A stretch of DNA of 64,000 bases from Chitinophagales bacterium (GTDB lineage: Bacteria; Bacteroidota; Bacteroidia; Chitinophagales; Chitinophagaceae). Each line of letters begins with the position of its first letter. The stretch's first letter is position 1. Where the stretch lies: positions 62,001-126,000 of the forward strand of contig JAFLBL010000004.1 in assembly GCA_017303855.1 (NCBI GenBank). Reading direction: 5' to 3'. The position numbers and the translations under genes were made by a program. Below the pieces are notes generated by a model. The model worked only from the letters and a program-made list of their open reading frames with translations, was not told where the DNA came from and ran no database searches. Shown here piece by piece: positions 34,135 to 41,775 of the stretch.

Positions 34135-34660
34135 AATGCGGCAGTTTGTCCCGCAGCACTCCATAAGTCCAGGTGCCCGCTATGGCACTTAATAAAGTAA
34201 TGATAGTAGCCGTGGCGCCCGTGCCGATCTGTGCAAATAAAGGGCCGGGACAGGCACCGGTGAGCGCCCAGCCAAAACCAAACAGCAGACCGCCGATTAC
34301 GTTACCTTTATTGAGTTTCCGGGTTACAAATTCTATAGGTTCACCGTATATGGTTTTGATGTGAAATTTCTTAATGATCCATACGGAGATAATGCCCACC
34401 ACTACGGCAGAGCCAATGACTCCGTACATGTGAAAACTCTGCAAGCGGAACATTTCCTGAATCCGGAACCAGCTGATTACTTCCGCCTTGATCAGGAGTA
34501 TACCAAACAGGATACCGGTAATCATATATTTGAAATTATACCACCAGGGATGTTTCAGTTCTGACTCATTCAGGCAGACGGCATCCAGGCTGCGTACTTC
34601 AAAATCCGCATTGCCGGTCAGAAAGTCGTGATGTTGTTTTGCTGTAGTTTTTTCTGACAT
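34133..34660 (-). CDS. YeeE/YedE-family sulfur transporter subunit
   Basis: A 175-residue membrane protein with about four helices and the family motif GFGWALTGACPGPLFAQIG, whose cysteine is used in thiosulfate uptake by TsuA/YeeE. An extra 40 residues at the N-terminus are soluble. It pairs with the gene at 34665, which encodes the other half; together they equal one full-length YeeE. Gap of four bases, one operon. Confidence 0.88.
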   Translation of the reverse strand: MSEKTTAKQHHDFLTGNADFEVRSLDAVCLNESELKHPWWYNFKYMITGILFGILLIKAEVISWFRIQEMFRLQSFHMYGVIGSAVVVGIISVWIIKKFHIKTIYGEPIEFVTRKLNKGNVIGGLLFGFGWALTGACPGPLFAQIGTGATATIITLLSAIAGTWTYGVLRDKLPH

Positions 34661-34664
34661 GCGG

Positions 34665-35228
34665 TTATAATTTAAGAATCAGGGGAAGGATTAAATTGGC
34701 TACTATAAAACCGCCGGCCATGAAGCAACAGGTGGCAACCAGCGAGGGGAGTTGCAGGGTAGATAAACCCATAATGGAATGACCGCTGGTACAGCCACCC
34801 GCATACCGGGTACCGAAGCCGACCAGAAAACCACCGCCGGCCATCAGGATCAGTCCTTTTGCGGACAGCAAGGCTGGCCAGGTAAATAGTTCTGCGGGTA
34901 CAAGGTTATTGTAATTGCTGATTCCGTAGGAAGATAATTCTGCCGCCAGTTTGGGGTTTATCTGTACGGCATCCGGACTGCTCAGCCATTGACCGGCAAT
35001 AATACCTCCCAGTAAAATGCCCCCCACCAGGAATAAATTCCATATTTCATTTTTCCATTCGTAATTAAAGAACGGAGCTTTTGACGGCAGACAGGCCGCA
35101 CAGATATGCCGCAATGAAGAGGAAATTCCAAAGGATTTATTTCCGATAATTAGTAAGACGGGTACCATCAGCCCGATCACCGGTCCTGCCACATACCAGG
35201 GCCAGGGTTGCCTTAACCATTCAATCAT
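34665..35228 (-). CDS. YeeE/YedE-family sulfur transporter subunit
   Basis: A 187-residue membrane protein with about five helices and the motif [20 protein letters not shown], the signature cysteine loop of the family. A CAACLPS sequence near residue 43 may also take part. It is the first of the two half-transporter genes and probably moves thiosulfate or a sulfur compound across the inner membrane. No GTGA-N6-TCAC site at a fitting distance is seen upstream. Confidence 0.88.
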   Translation of the reverse strand: MIEWLRQPWPWYVAGPVIGLMVPVLLIIGNKSFGISSSLRHICAACLPSKAPFFNYEWKNEIWNLFLVGGILLGGIIAGQWLSSPDAVQINPKLAAELSSYGISNYNNLVPAELFTWPALLSAKGLILMAGGGFLVGFGTRYAGGCTSGHSIMGLSTLQLPSLVATCCFMAGGFIVANLILPLILKL

Positions 35229-35387
35229 TTTTCAGCGTATTAAGTGAAAAAATACGCACGAATTTAATTCATCCCGGGCTATCACCACGGTGTATTTTTA
35301 TGGCTTAGCCCCTGGTTGCTGGTAAAAAAATATAATCTACTGATTTTGTAGAGTTTGTGATTGTATTGTGAAAAAAAGTGCAGTCGT

Positions 35388-36551
35388 TTATTTTGCCGGC
35401 AGATTGCGCAACAGGAAATCGCGCACATTGCCGCCCATTATTTTATAGATATCTTCTTTACTGAAACCTTCTTTGAGTAATGCCTCTACGATCAGGGGCA
35501 GACCGGTTACATCAAAATGGGCGGTGATGGCACCATCGAAATCGGACCCCAGTGCAACTTTATCCACCCCGATCTTGTCGGCTACATACCGGATGCTTTT
35601 AGCGGTGGCGGATGCATCGGTGCCACAGACGGCGGTTTCCCAAAGTCCGATACCGACCAGTCCGTTACGCTTACCAATTTCCAGCAAATGGGCATCGGAG
35701 AGGTTGCGGTTATTATCACAAACGCCTTTTACTCCGGTATGTGAGATCAGTACCGGTCGTTGCGTTACGGCAAATATATCGTCAATGGTTTTGGTGGAAG
35801 CGTGTGCCAGGTCAATCAGCATGTGCAGACTGTCCATTTGTTTCACCAGCGCTTTTCCTTTATCGGTAAGGCCGCCTTTGTTTATGCCATGGGCGGAACC
35901 CGCCCATGCATTATCAAAGAAATGTGTAAGGCCGATGTATCGTACACCGGCATCATAGAATTCTTTCAGATTGTTCAGGTCGTCATACAAACAATGCGCG
36001 CCTTCGATACCGAGCATTCCTGCAGTGAGTTGCCGGTTTTTTTCACGGTCATTGATAAACAGGGCCATCTCTTCCTGGTTGCGGATGACCCGGAACCGGC
36101 CATCTGATTTATCCGCTGTGGTAAACAGATCCCGGCATTGATGCAGGGCTCTTGATTTGATATTGAACCAGTCTTTGATGGGACGTAATTGCGCAAAATT
36201 CAACAGGGCGATATTATCGGTCTTGTCGTCATTGTGCTCGATGTTCATGTTTTTGGGTGTCTGGCTCACAATGGTAAATACCTGGAAAGCCATATTGGCT
36301 TCCTGCATACGGGGAATATCAACATGCCCGTGTTCATGCCGTTTGAGATTATTCCGATCCCATAATAAGGCGTCGCAATGCAGATCCGCAATAAAGGGTA
36401 CCGAGTCATACCAGCTGACTTTATGCGGGTTTTTTACTTTCAGTGTTACTTTGTTTTGCTGTTTGTCCACAATACCCGGCGCAAAAACAAAAAAGCCGAT
36501 AACTCCCAGTACCAGCAGTATCAGAAAAAGGCGGAAAAGCTTACGACCCAT
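35388..36551 (-). CDS. Membrane dipeptidase, peptidase family M19
   Basis: A 387-residue zinc dipeptidase with an N-terminal membrane anchor (about residues 5-27). Metal ligands are visible in ADLHCDALLWD (HxD), GIEGAHCLYDD (Glu), LIDLAHAS and LISHTGV (His) and LGSDFDGA (Asp). It splits dipeptides, perhaps from cell-wall turnover or glutathione-like compounds. It stands alone inside the sulfur island and no Crp-type site is seen. Confidence 0.92.
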   Translation of the reverse strand: MGRKLFRLFLILLVLGVIGFFVFAPGIVDKQQNKVTLKVKNPHKVSWYDSVPFIADLHCDALLWDRNNLKRHEHGHVDIPRMQEANMAFQVFTIVSQTPKNMNIEHNDDKTDNIALLNFAQLRPIKDWFNIKSRALHQCRDLFTTADKSDGRFRVIRNQEEMALFINDREKNRQLTAGMLGIEGAHCLYDDLNNLKEFYDAGVRYIGLTHFFDNAWAGSAHGINKGGLTDKGKALVKQMDSLHMLIDLAHASTKTIDDIFAVTQRPVLISHTGVKGVCDNNRNLSDAHLLEIGKRNGLVGIGLWETAVCGTDASATAKSIRYVADKIGVDKVALGSDFDGAITAHFDVTGLPLIVEALLKEGFSKEDIYKIMGGNVRDFLLRNLPAK

Positions 36552-36630
36552 TTTTTTGTTTGAAAGATAACGAAGAAAGGTGATAGAAAGTAGTCGTTAG
36601 TCTTTTGTCGATAGTTTGCCGTGGCTGTTC

Positions 36631-36665
36631 CTGACACCCGGCACCTGTCACCTGGCACCCGGCAT
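36631..36665. repeat. Heptanucleotide tandem repeat, 5 units
   Basis: CTGACAC, CCGGCAC, CTGTCAC, CTGGCAC, CCGGCAT, the inverted form of the repeat at 29661. Confidence 0.75.
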
Positions 36666-36673
36666 CTGTATGC

Positions 36674-36700
36674 AAAAAGACCGCTTCTTACGAAACGGCC
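36674..36700 (-). terminator. Intrinsic terminator of the rhodanese operon
   Basis: On the minus strand GGCCGTTTC-GTAA-GAAGCGGTC then TTTTT; a nine-pair stem with two G-U pairs, 24 bp after the stop codon. Confidence 0.78.
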
Positions 36701-36723
36701 TTTTCCAACCAAGCATAAAACAA

Positions 36724-37032
36724 TCAGATTTTGCTACGAAGGCTGGTCCATGGACCGCCGTTGTAGACTTCAAGTCCTGCTGATTTCAGGATGCTCTTCG
36801 CCATGCCGCTGCGGCCGCCACTCAGGCAAACCGTAATCACGGGTTTATTCTGTTTTTTCAGGTCATTGATTTTTCCGCGGAGCGTATCCAGCGGATAATT
36901 TTTTGAACCGTTTATATGGCCGGTTTTAAATTCACCCGGGCTGCGTACATCCACAATAATCGCGCCCCTGCTTAGCAGTTCTTTATAATCAACGGGTGTG
37001 CCGCCAAATAATTTTTGAAGAAATCCTAACAT
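36724..37032 (-). CDS. Single-domain rhodanese
   Basis: A 102-residue cytoplasmic sulfurtransferase. The active cysteine lies in VCLSGGRSG, a six-residue CxxGxR loop. A short N-terminal helix (MLGFLQKLFGG) may touch the membrane. It would move sulfane sulfur between small thiols and protein carriers. Last gene of the operon MBL-rhodanese, rhodanese, rhodanese. Confidence 0.9.
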   Translation of the reverse strand: MLGFLQKLFGGTPVDYKELLSRGAIIVDVRSPGEFKTGHINGSKNYPLDTLRGKINDLKKQNKPVITVCLSGGRSGMAKSILKSAGLEVYNGGPWTSLRSKI

Positions 37033-37046
37033 CTGCTGTTGATTTA

Positions 37047-37328
37047 TTAGTTGATTAAATAATGCATATCGGAAATACCACCACCGTTATAAACATTGCT
37101 GATTCCGCTCTGCTGGAGCAGACCCAGTGCCATGCTGCTGCGGGCACCACTGCGGCAATAAACGACTACGGGATGCTGAAAGGTTTTGAATTCGGCCGTT
37201 TTGTAAGGGATCTGATCCACCGGAATATTTATCGCGCCGGGAATATGTTCCATATCGTATTCCATCGGGCTGCGTACATCCACAATAATGGTGGTCGGAT
37301 TTTTCACGAGTTCTTTTAAGCTGGACAT
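37047..37328 (-). CDS. Single-domain rhodanese
   Basis: A 93-residue rhodanese with the active loop CRSGARS (YCRSGARSSMA). It starts at the ATG at 37328 (MSSLKELVKN); the frame is open to 37382 but that part overlaps the preceding gene. It differs enough from its neighbour (36724) to be an old paralogue, perhaps with another partner. The C-terminus is NGGGISDMHYL, the typical rhodanese end. Confidence 0.9.
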   Translation of the reverse strand: MSSLKELVKNPTTIIVDVRSPMEYDMEHIPGAINIPVDQIPYKTAEFKTFQHPVVVYCRSGARSSMALGLLQQSGISNVYNGGGISDMHYLIN

Positions 37329-37356
37329 GTTTTCTGTATTTATGTTTTTTAATTTT

Positions 37357-38775
37357 TTACAAAAGAGTGGTGGGGCATACATAATCTGTTACCGGGAATA
37401 ATCCGCTTTCTTTCAGTGCCTTGAATCCGCCTTTTACATCCACCAGCCGGGTATAACCACGGGCACGAAGAATCGAATTAAATATCATGGACCGGTAGCC
37501 GCCGGCGCAATGAATAAAACAGGTTTTATCTTTTTGCAATGAAGACATACTGTCATTGATAAAATCGAGTGGCGCGTTTTCCGCATTGACCAGGTGTTCA
37601 CTCAGGTATTCGCTTTTCTTTCGCACGTCCACGATGCAGATGTCTTCTGTTTTACTGATTGCCGCCAGTTCAGCCGCATCCACTGAGCGGATCTGATCAG
37701 TTTCCATACCGGCTTCTTTCCAGGCGGCCAATCCGCCTTTGAGGTACCCGATTGTATAATCGTATCCCACACGGGCCAGGCGGGTTATCACTTCTTCTTC
37801 TCTTCCTTCATCCGTAACCAGCAGTATCTGTTGTTTAATATCGGGGATCATGGCGCCTACCCAGGGAGCAAACTGTCCGTCAATTCCGATATTAATGGAA
37901 TTGGGTACAAAGCCGGCTGCAAAAACCTGCGGGTCGCGGGTATCAAGAATTAAGGCACCGGTTTCCGTAGCCGCTGCTTCAAAGGCGGCGGGAGAAAGGG
38001 CCTGCTGACCTCTTTTCAGTACCTCGTCAATACTGTCATACCCCTGAATGTTCAGCATTACATTCAACGGGAAATAGGCCGGAGGTGCAACAAGACCGTT
38101 AGTGACTTCTTTAATAAATTCATCGCGGGTCATATCTGCCCGCAGGGCATAGTTCACGGCTTTCTGATGACCGAGTGTATCGGTGGTTTCCTTGCTCATG
38201 TTTTTACCACAGGCACTGCCGGCACCATGCGCCGGATAAACAGTAAGGTCATCCGGAAGCGGCATGATCTTATTGCGTAATGAGTCATATAAATGACCGG
38301 CCAGTTTATCCTGTGTAAGATCCGCCACTACTTTTTGTGCCAGGTCAGGACGACCTACGTCTCCGATAAACAAGGTGTCACCGGAGAAGAGGCCAGCTGG
38401 TTTTCCGTTTTCGTCTTTCAGTAAATAGCAGGTGCTTTCCATGGTATGACCGGGTGTATGCAACGCGGTAATCGTTACATTCCCGATCCGGAAGACTTCG
38501 CCGTCTGTGGCTATATGCGCTGCAAAAGCAGGACTGGCCAACGGGCCATAGACAATCGGGGCGCCTGTTTTCCTTGACAGGTCGATATGGCCGCTTACAA
38601 AATCAGCATGAAAATGCGTTTCAAAAACATATTTGATGGTCGCCTGGTTAAGTTCCGCTTTACGGATATAGGGACCCACTTCACGCAGCGGATCAATCAC
38701 AGCGGCTTCGCCATTGCTTTCTATATAGTAGGCGCCTTGTGCAAGACAGCCAGTATAAATTTGTTCCACTTTCAT
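37357..38775 (-). CDS. Metallo-beta-lactamase/double-rhodanese protein, second paralogue
   Basis: A 472-residue homologue of the protein at 27742, with the same layout: HFHADFVSGH metal motif, TPGHTMES, FSGDTLF and YPAHGAGS (here Ala replaces Gly before His). The first rhodanese domain again lacks cysteine (LVTDEGREEEV) and the second keeps it (FIHCAGGYRSM). The start is the ATG at 38775, as the longer frame begins inside the promoter. It leads an operon with two rhodaneses and has a perfect Crp-type site. Confidence 0.9.
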   Translation of the reverse strand: MKVEQIYTGCLAQGAYYIESNGEAAVIDPLREVGPYIRKAELNQATIKYVFETHFHADFVSGHIDLSRKTGAPIVYGPLASPAFAAHIATDGEVFRIGNVTITALHTPGHTMESTCYLLKDENGKPAGLFSGDTLFIGDVGRPDLAQKVVADLTQDKLAGHLYDSLRNKIMPLPDDLTVYPAHGAGSACGKNMSKETTDTLGHQKAVNYALRADMTRDEFIKEVTNGLVAPPAYFPLNVMLNIQGYDSIDEVLKRGQQALSPAAFEAAATETGALILDTRDPQVFAAGFVPNSINIGIDGQFAPWVGAMIPDIKQQILLVTDEGREEEVITRLARVGYDYTIGYLKGGLAAWKEAGMETDQIRSVDAAELAAISKTEDICIVDVRKKSEYLSEHLVNAENAPLDFINDSMSSLQKDKTCFIHCAGGYRSMIFNSILRARGYTRLVDVKGGFKALKESGLFPVTDYVCPTTLL

Positions 38776-38798
38776 ATTATCTGATTTACTAACAGCCA

Positions 38799-38842
38799 CA
38801 AAATTCGGTATACGGGAATGGTTTAACAGTGACATCAATCAC
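38799..38842 (-). promoter_or_regulatory. Crp-type site 4 and -7 box (MBL-rhodanese operon)
   Basis: GTGACATCAATCAC (38829-38842) is a perfect GTGA-N6-TCAC site. The minus-strand -7 box is GAATTTTG (38806-38799), 36.5 bp from the site centre. The ATG is at 38775. Confidence 0.7.
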
Positions 38843-38856
38843 AGTGATGGCATTGC

Positions 38857-39660
38857 TTATTTATTGAGGAAAAGTTCCCTGATTATCACAAAGATGCCCA
38901 TGATCAGGATGAACCAGCCGAAGCCTTTTTTTAACGCGGCAGGACTTATTTTTTCTGCAAAACGGCTGCCGATAAATAAACCCGCAGCGGAGAGTGCTGC
39001 AAATATCAACAGCAGCGGCCAGTTGAAAGTGAAGTGATTCAGGCTGAAGAGAAAACCAAATAATGAATTAATCGCGATGATCATTAATGAAGTACCAACT
39101 GCGGTTTTCATATCCAGGCCTAGAAATAAAACCAATGTGGGAATAATCAGGAATCCGCCACCGGCACCAAGTAAACCCGTAACCACCCCGATAAGTAGTC
39201 CGAATATCATTAATGGAAAAACACGGGCGGCCCCTTGTTTTGAAACAGCTGCTTTCGTGTTGCTTTCCTTATTCCGAATCATGGACCATGATGCCAGCAA
39301 CATCAGCACGGCGAAGACCAGCATCAGCATGATGTTTTTGGTAATGGTGATGCCGCTGATGGTAAAAAGGGTATCGGGAATGGCCGGCAACAGATTGTGC
39401 CGGGTTATAAAGATGGATAATACGGAAGGGAAACCGAATTCTGTTACAGCCCTGTAGTCGAGGAGGTCTTTTGAGTACGCACGTATACCACCAATCAGGC
39501 TGGTAAATCCTACAATAAAAAGTGAACTGGTGGTAGCCAGCAGTGGATCAACGCCCATCAGGTATACGAGTACCGGTACAGTAAGTATGGAACCTCCACT
39601 GCCTACCAGTCCAAGGGAAATGCCAATGAGTATGGCTGCTATGTAGCCGATAATCTCCAT
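38857..39660 (-). CDS. TauE/SafE-family sulfite/sulfur exporter
   Basis: A 267-residue membrane protein with eight hydrophobic segments and the internal repeat typical of the family: GLVGSGGSILTVPVLVYLMG near the start and GLLGAGGGFLIIPTLVLFLG in the second half. In a persulfide dioxygenase locus it most likely exports sulfite or another sulfur product. It has its own Crp-type site and -7 box, and sits between the regulator gene and the MBL-rhodanese operon. Confidence 0.9.
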   Translation of the reverse strand: MEIIGYIAAILIGISLGLVGSGGSILTVPVLVYLMGVDPLLATTSSLFIVGFTSLIGGIRAYSKDLLDYRAVTEFGFPSVLSIFITRHNLLPAIPDTLFTISGITITKNIMLMLVFAVLMLLASWSMIRNKESNTKAAVSKQGAARVFPLMIFGLLIGVVTGLLGAGGGFLIIPTLVLFLGLDMKTAVGTSLMIIAINSLFGFLFSLNHFTFNWPLLLIFAALSAAGLFIGSRFAEKISPAALKKGFGWFILIMGIFVIIRELFLNK

Positions 39661-39670
39661 GAATTAGTTG

Positions 39671-39714
39671 CAAGATTAGTCACTGGTACTGGAACAGGGC
39701 GTGACAGAAATCAC
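39671..39714 (-). promoter_or_regulatory. Crp-type site 5 and -7 box (TauE-type exporter)
   Basis: GTGACAGAAATCAC (39701-39714) is a perfect GTGA-N6-TCAC site. The minus-strand -7 box TAATCTTG (39678-39671) lies 36.5 bp from the site centre; the ATG is at 39660. The site ends 8 bp after the stop of the regulator gene. Confidence 0.7.
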
Positions 39715-39722
39715 CGCGTCCG

Positions 39723-40346
39723 TCAGGGATTCACCAGTTCAATCATATTCCGGTGCAGTTTTACCAGACCGCGTTGTTCCATTTTTTTCAATAAACGGGA
39801 AATCACTTCCCGGGAACTGTTCAGGTCATCTGCAATCTGCTGGTGTGAAATATCCATATTGTTGCGACCTGATTTTTCCGCATACCGTTTCAGGTAGAAC
39901 TCCAGCCGCTCATCCATATTCCGGAATGCGATATTGTCTACTACGGAAAGCAATTCATCAAAACGTCCGCGGTAAGTCTGAATCACGAACTGGTACCAGG
40001 TTTTGTACTGATTCATCATATCGTCCATCAGGTGCACCGGTATCATCAGTACTTCTGAATCTTCTTCAGCCATGGCCATAATTTCGCTGGTGCCGGATTG
40101 TATGGCACATATCATGGAGACCGCGCAGGCCTGCCCGGGCTGCAGGTAATACATCAGGAACTCTCCGCCATCCGTATTTTCCCGGTATATTTTTATACGG
40201 CCTTCCAGTACGAGTACAGTGGATTTTATATACTGACCGGTACGCATGATTATATCGCCGGCGTTAAAACTGCGTTGTACGGCTTCTTTTTCGATCAGCT
40301 CAACAAGTCCGGGTTCAAATTGGGGGAAGAGTTCTTTCCAGTTCAT
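39723..40346 (-). CDS. Crp/Fnr-family regulator of the sulfur island (proposed)
   Basis: A 207-residue transcription factor with a cyclic-nucleotide-like beta domain (about 20-110), a long dimer helix (about 115-145) and a winged helix (about 150-205). The recognition helix reads SSREVISRLLKKME: R179, E180 and R184 match the Arg-Glu...Arg set with which Crp reads GTGA. There are no Fnr iron-sulfur cysteines at the N-terminus, and the usual cAMP contacts are not evident. Two cysteines, C74 and C80, lie in the beta-roll (GQACAVSMICAI) and could sense persulfide or redox. A -7 box sits four bases before its ATG. Confidence 0.88.
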   Translation of the reverse strand: MNWKELFPQFEPGLVELIEKEAVQRSFNAGDIIMRTGQYIKSTVLVLEGRIKIYRENTDGGEFLMYYLQPGQACAVSMICAIQSGTSEIMAMAEEDSEVLMIPVHLMDDMMNQYKTWYQFVIQTYRGRFDELLSVVDNIAFRNMDERLEFYLKRYAEKSGRNNMDISHQQIADDLNSSREVISRLLKKMEQRGLVKLHRNMIELVNP

Positions 40347-40350
40347 GGTG

Positions 40351-40358
40351 TAAAGTTA
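40351..40358 (-). promoter_or_regulatory. Candidate -7 box of the Crp/Fnr gene, leaderless type
   Basis: TAACTTTA on the minus strand (TAnnTTTG with the last base changed) four bases before the ATG at 40346. It overlaps the stop codon of murF. Confidence 0.4.
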
Positions 40359-41636
40359 AGCTTCTAAAATCTTTTCCATTTTCATACTCCGGCTGCCTTT
40401 TATCAGGAGATGAGTTTGCGCAAAATGCTGCTCCCGGTACCATTGTCCGGCTTTTACAGCATCCGTAAAGGAAATCCAGGGGTGTTGGATCCGCAGAAAG
40501 TCTCCTCCCACCAGCACCACTTCTTTCCAGTTATACTTTGCGATCAGGTCAATGATCTGCTGATGTTCCGCGAGGCTTTCCTGTCCCAGTTCCGCCATGC
40601 CACCCAGCATCAGCACTTTGTCCGTGGCGGCAAGACGGGCAAAGTTTTCAATAGCCAGTTTCATACTGCTGGGGTTGGCATTATAAGCATCAAGAATAAT
40701 ATGGTTGCTGCCGGCTTTTACTAATTGCGAGCGGCTGTTGGAGGGTTGGTATTCTTCAATAGCCACGCGGATCACTTCATCCGGTACGTTGAAGTGTTTT
40801 CCGATGGTAACAGCCAGTAAAATATTCGGCAGGTTATAATCACCAACCAGTTGAGACCGGATGATACCGGTATCCGCGCCTTTGGTAATGCCGACTTCAA
40901 GGAAAGGTTCACTTTTTATCGTATGTCCTTCCACGGTAGCGTCTTCCGTTCCATAGGTAATAATATGCGGCACGCCCTGGCTCATACTGCGCAGGTATGC
41001 GTAATCCCACATTACGAAAGCGGTTCCATTATTTGCCCTCAGCCAGTCATATAATTCACCTTTTCCTTTTTTTACCCCTTCTTCGCCTCCAAAACCTTCC
41101 AGGTGTGCTTTGCCGCAGTTGGTAATAATGCCATAATCCGGCATTGCATAGTTACAATATCCCGCGATTTCCTGCTGGTGATTAGCGCCCATTTCAATGA
41201 CCGCAATTTCAGCATCGGCTTTTATTTTTAAAAGGGTAAGGGGAATGCCTATATGGTTATTGAGATTGCCTTCCGTGGTGGCAGTACGGTATTTCCGGCT
41301 GAGTACCGCATGTACCAGTTCTTTGGTTGTGGTCTTGCCATTGCTGCCGGTAATGGCAATAAAGGGAATAGTGAATTGTTGCCGGTGATGACGGGCGAGT
41401 GCCTGCAGCGTGGTCAGCACATCTTCCACCAGCATGGTTTTTCCTTCAATTGCAAAGGCTGCTTCATCTATCACGGCTATGGCTGCACCGGCTTCAATCG
41501 CCTGATGCGCAAATTTATTCCCGTTGAAGTTATCTCCTTTCAGGGCAAAGAAAATATCACCAGCTTGTAGCTTGCGCGTATCCGTTTGTACGGAAGGATT
41601 ACGCAGGTAGAGTTCGTATAAGGACTGGATGTGCAT
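40356..41636 (-). CDS. murF: UDP-N-acetylmuramoyl-tripeptide--D-alanyl-D-alanine ligase
   Basis: A 426-residue Mur ligase that adds D-Ala-D-Ala in peptidoglycan precursor synthesis. N-terminal substrate domain with SVQTDTRKLQAGDIFFALKG (TDTR type), P-loop ITGSNGKTTTKELV, and the AEIAVIEMGANHQQEIAGY block are typical MurF. The start is the ATG at 41636 because a perfect -7 box lies four bases upstream and the longer frame crosses an octamer repeat. It stands away from the usual dcw cluster, as is frequent in Bacteroidota. 9 bp separate it from the regulator gene. Confidence 0.93.
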   Translation of the reverse strand: MHIQSLYELYLRNPSVQTDTRKLQAGDIFFALKGDNFNGNKFAHQAIEAGAAIAVIDEAAFAIEGKTMLVEDVLTTLQALARHHRQQFTIPFIAITGSNGKTTTKELVHAVLSRKYRTATTEGNLNNHIGIPLTLLKIKADAEIAVIEMGANHQQEIAGYCNYAMPDYGIITNCGKAHLEGFGGEEGVKKGKGELYDWLRANNGTAFVMWDYAYLRSMSQGVPHIITYGTEDATVEGHTIKSEPFLEVGITKGADTGIIRSQLVGDYNLPNILLAVTIGKHFNVPDEVIRVAIEEYQPSNSRSQLVKAGSNHIILDAYNANPSSMKLAIENFARLAATDKVLMLGGMAELGQESLAEHQQIIDLIAKYNWKEVVLVGGDFLRIQHPWISFTDAVKAGQWYREQHFAQTHLLIKGSRSMKMEKILEA

Positions 41637-41640
41637 GCGG

Positions 41641-41648
41641 CAAAGGTA
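41641..41648 (-). promoter_or_regulatory. -7 box of murF, leaderless type
   Basis: TACCTTTG on the minus strand, a perfect TAnnTTTG, followed by CCGC and the ATG at 41636. The same spacing and CCGC spacer occur at dut. Confidence 0.6.
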
Positions 41649-41656
41649 GGTTGGGA

Positions 41657-41688
41657 GGTTGATAAGTTGACAGGTTGATAAGTTGACA
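41657..41688. repeat. Octamer tandem repeat, 4 units
   Basis: GGTTGATA, AGTTGACA, GGTTGATA, AGTTGACA; 8-bp period (16-bp double unit), unlike the 7-bp family. It lies in the murF promoter region. Confidence 0.7.
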
Positions 41689-41721
41689 GGGTTATCCATA
41701 TCAATTTTTCAACCTTAAACT

Positions 41722-41755
41722 AAAAAAAGAGCCCTCCGTTAAAACGAAGGGCTCT
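41722..41755 (-). terminator. Intrinsic terminator of gldJ
   Basis: AGAGCCCT (41755-41748 on the minus strand) pairs with AGGGCTCT (41735-41728) with inner pairing CGTT/AACG, then TTTTTTT. Confidence 0.9.
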
Positions 41756-41775
41756 TCAACTTATGATCACTTAGA

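Noticed and set aside
35229..35387. Crp-type site upstream of the YeeE pair
   Set aside because: The best candidate (GTGAAAAAATACGC at 35244) has only the left half-site and would put the -7 box inside the gene.
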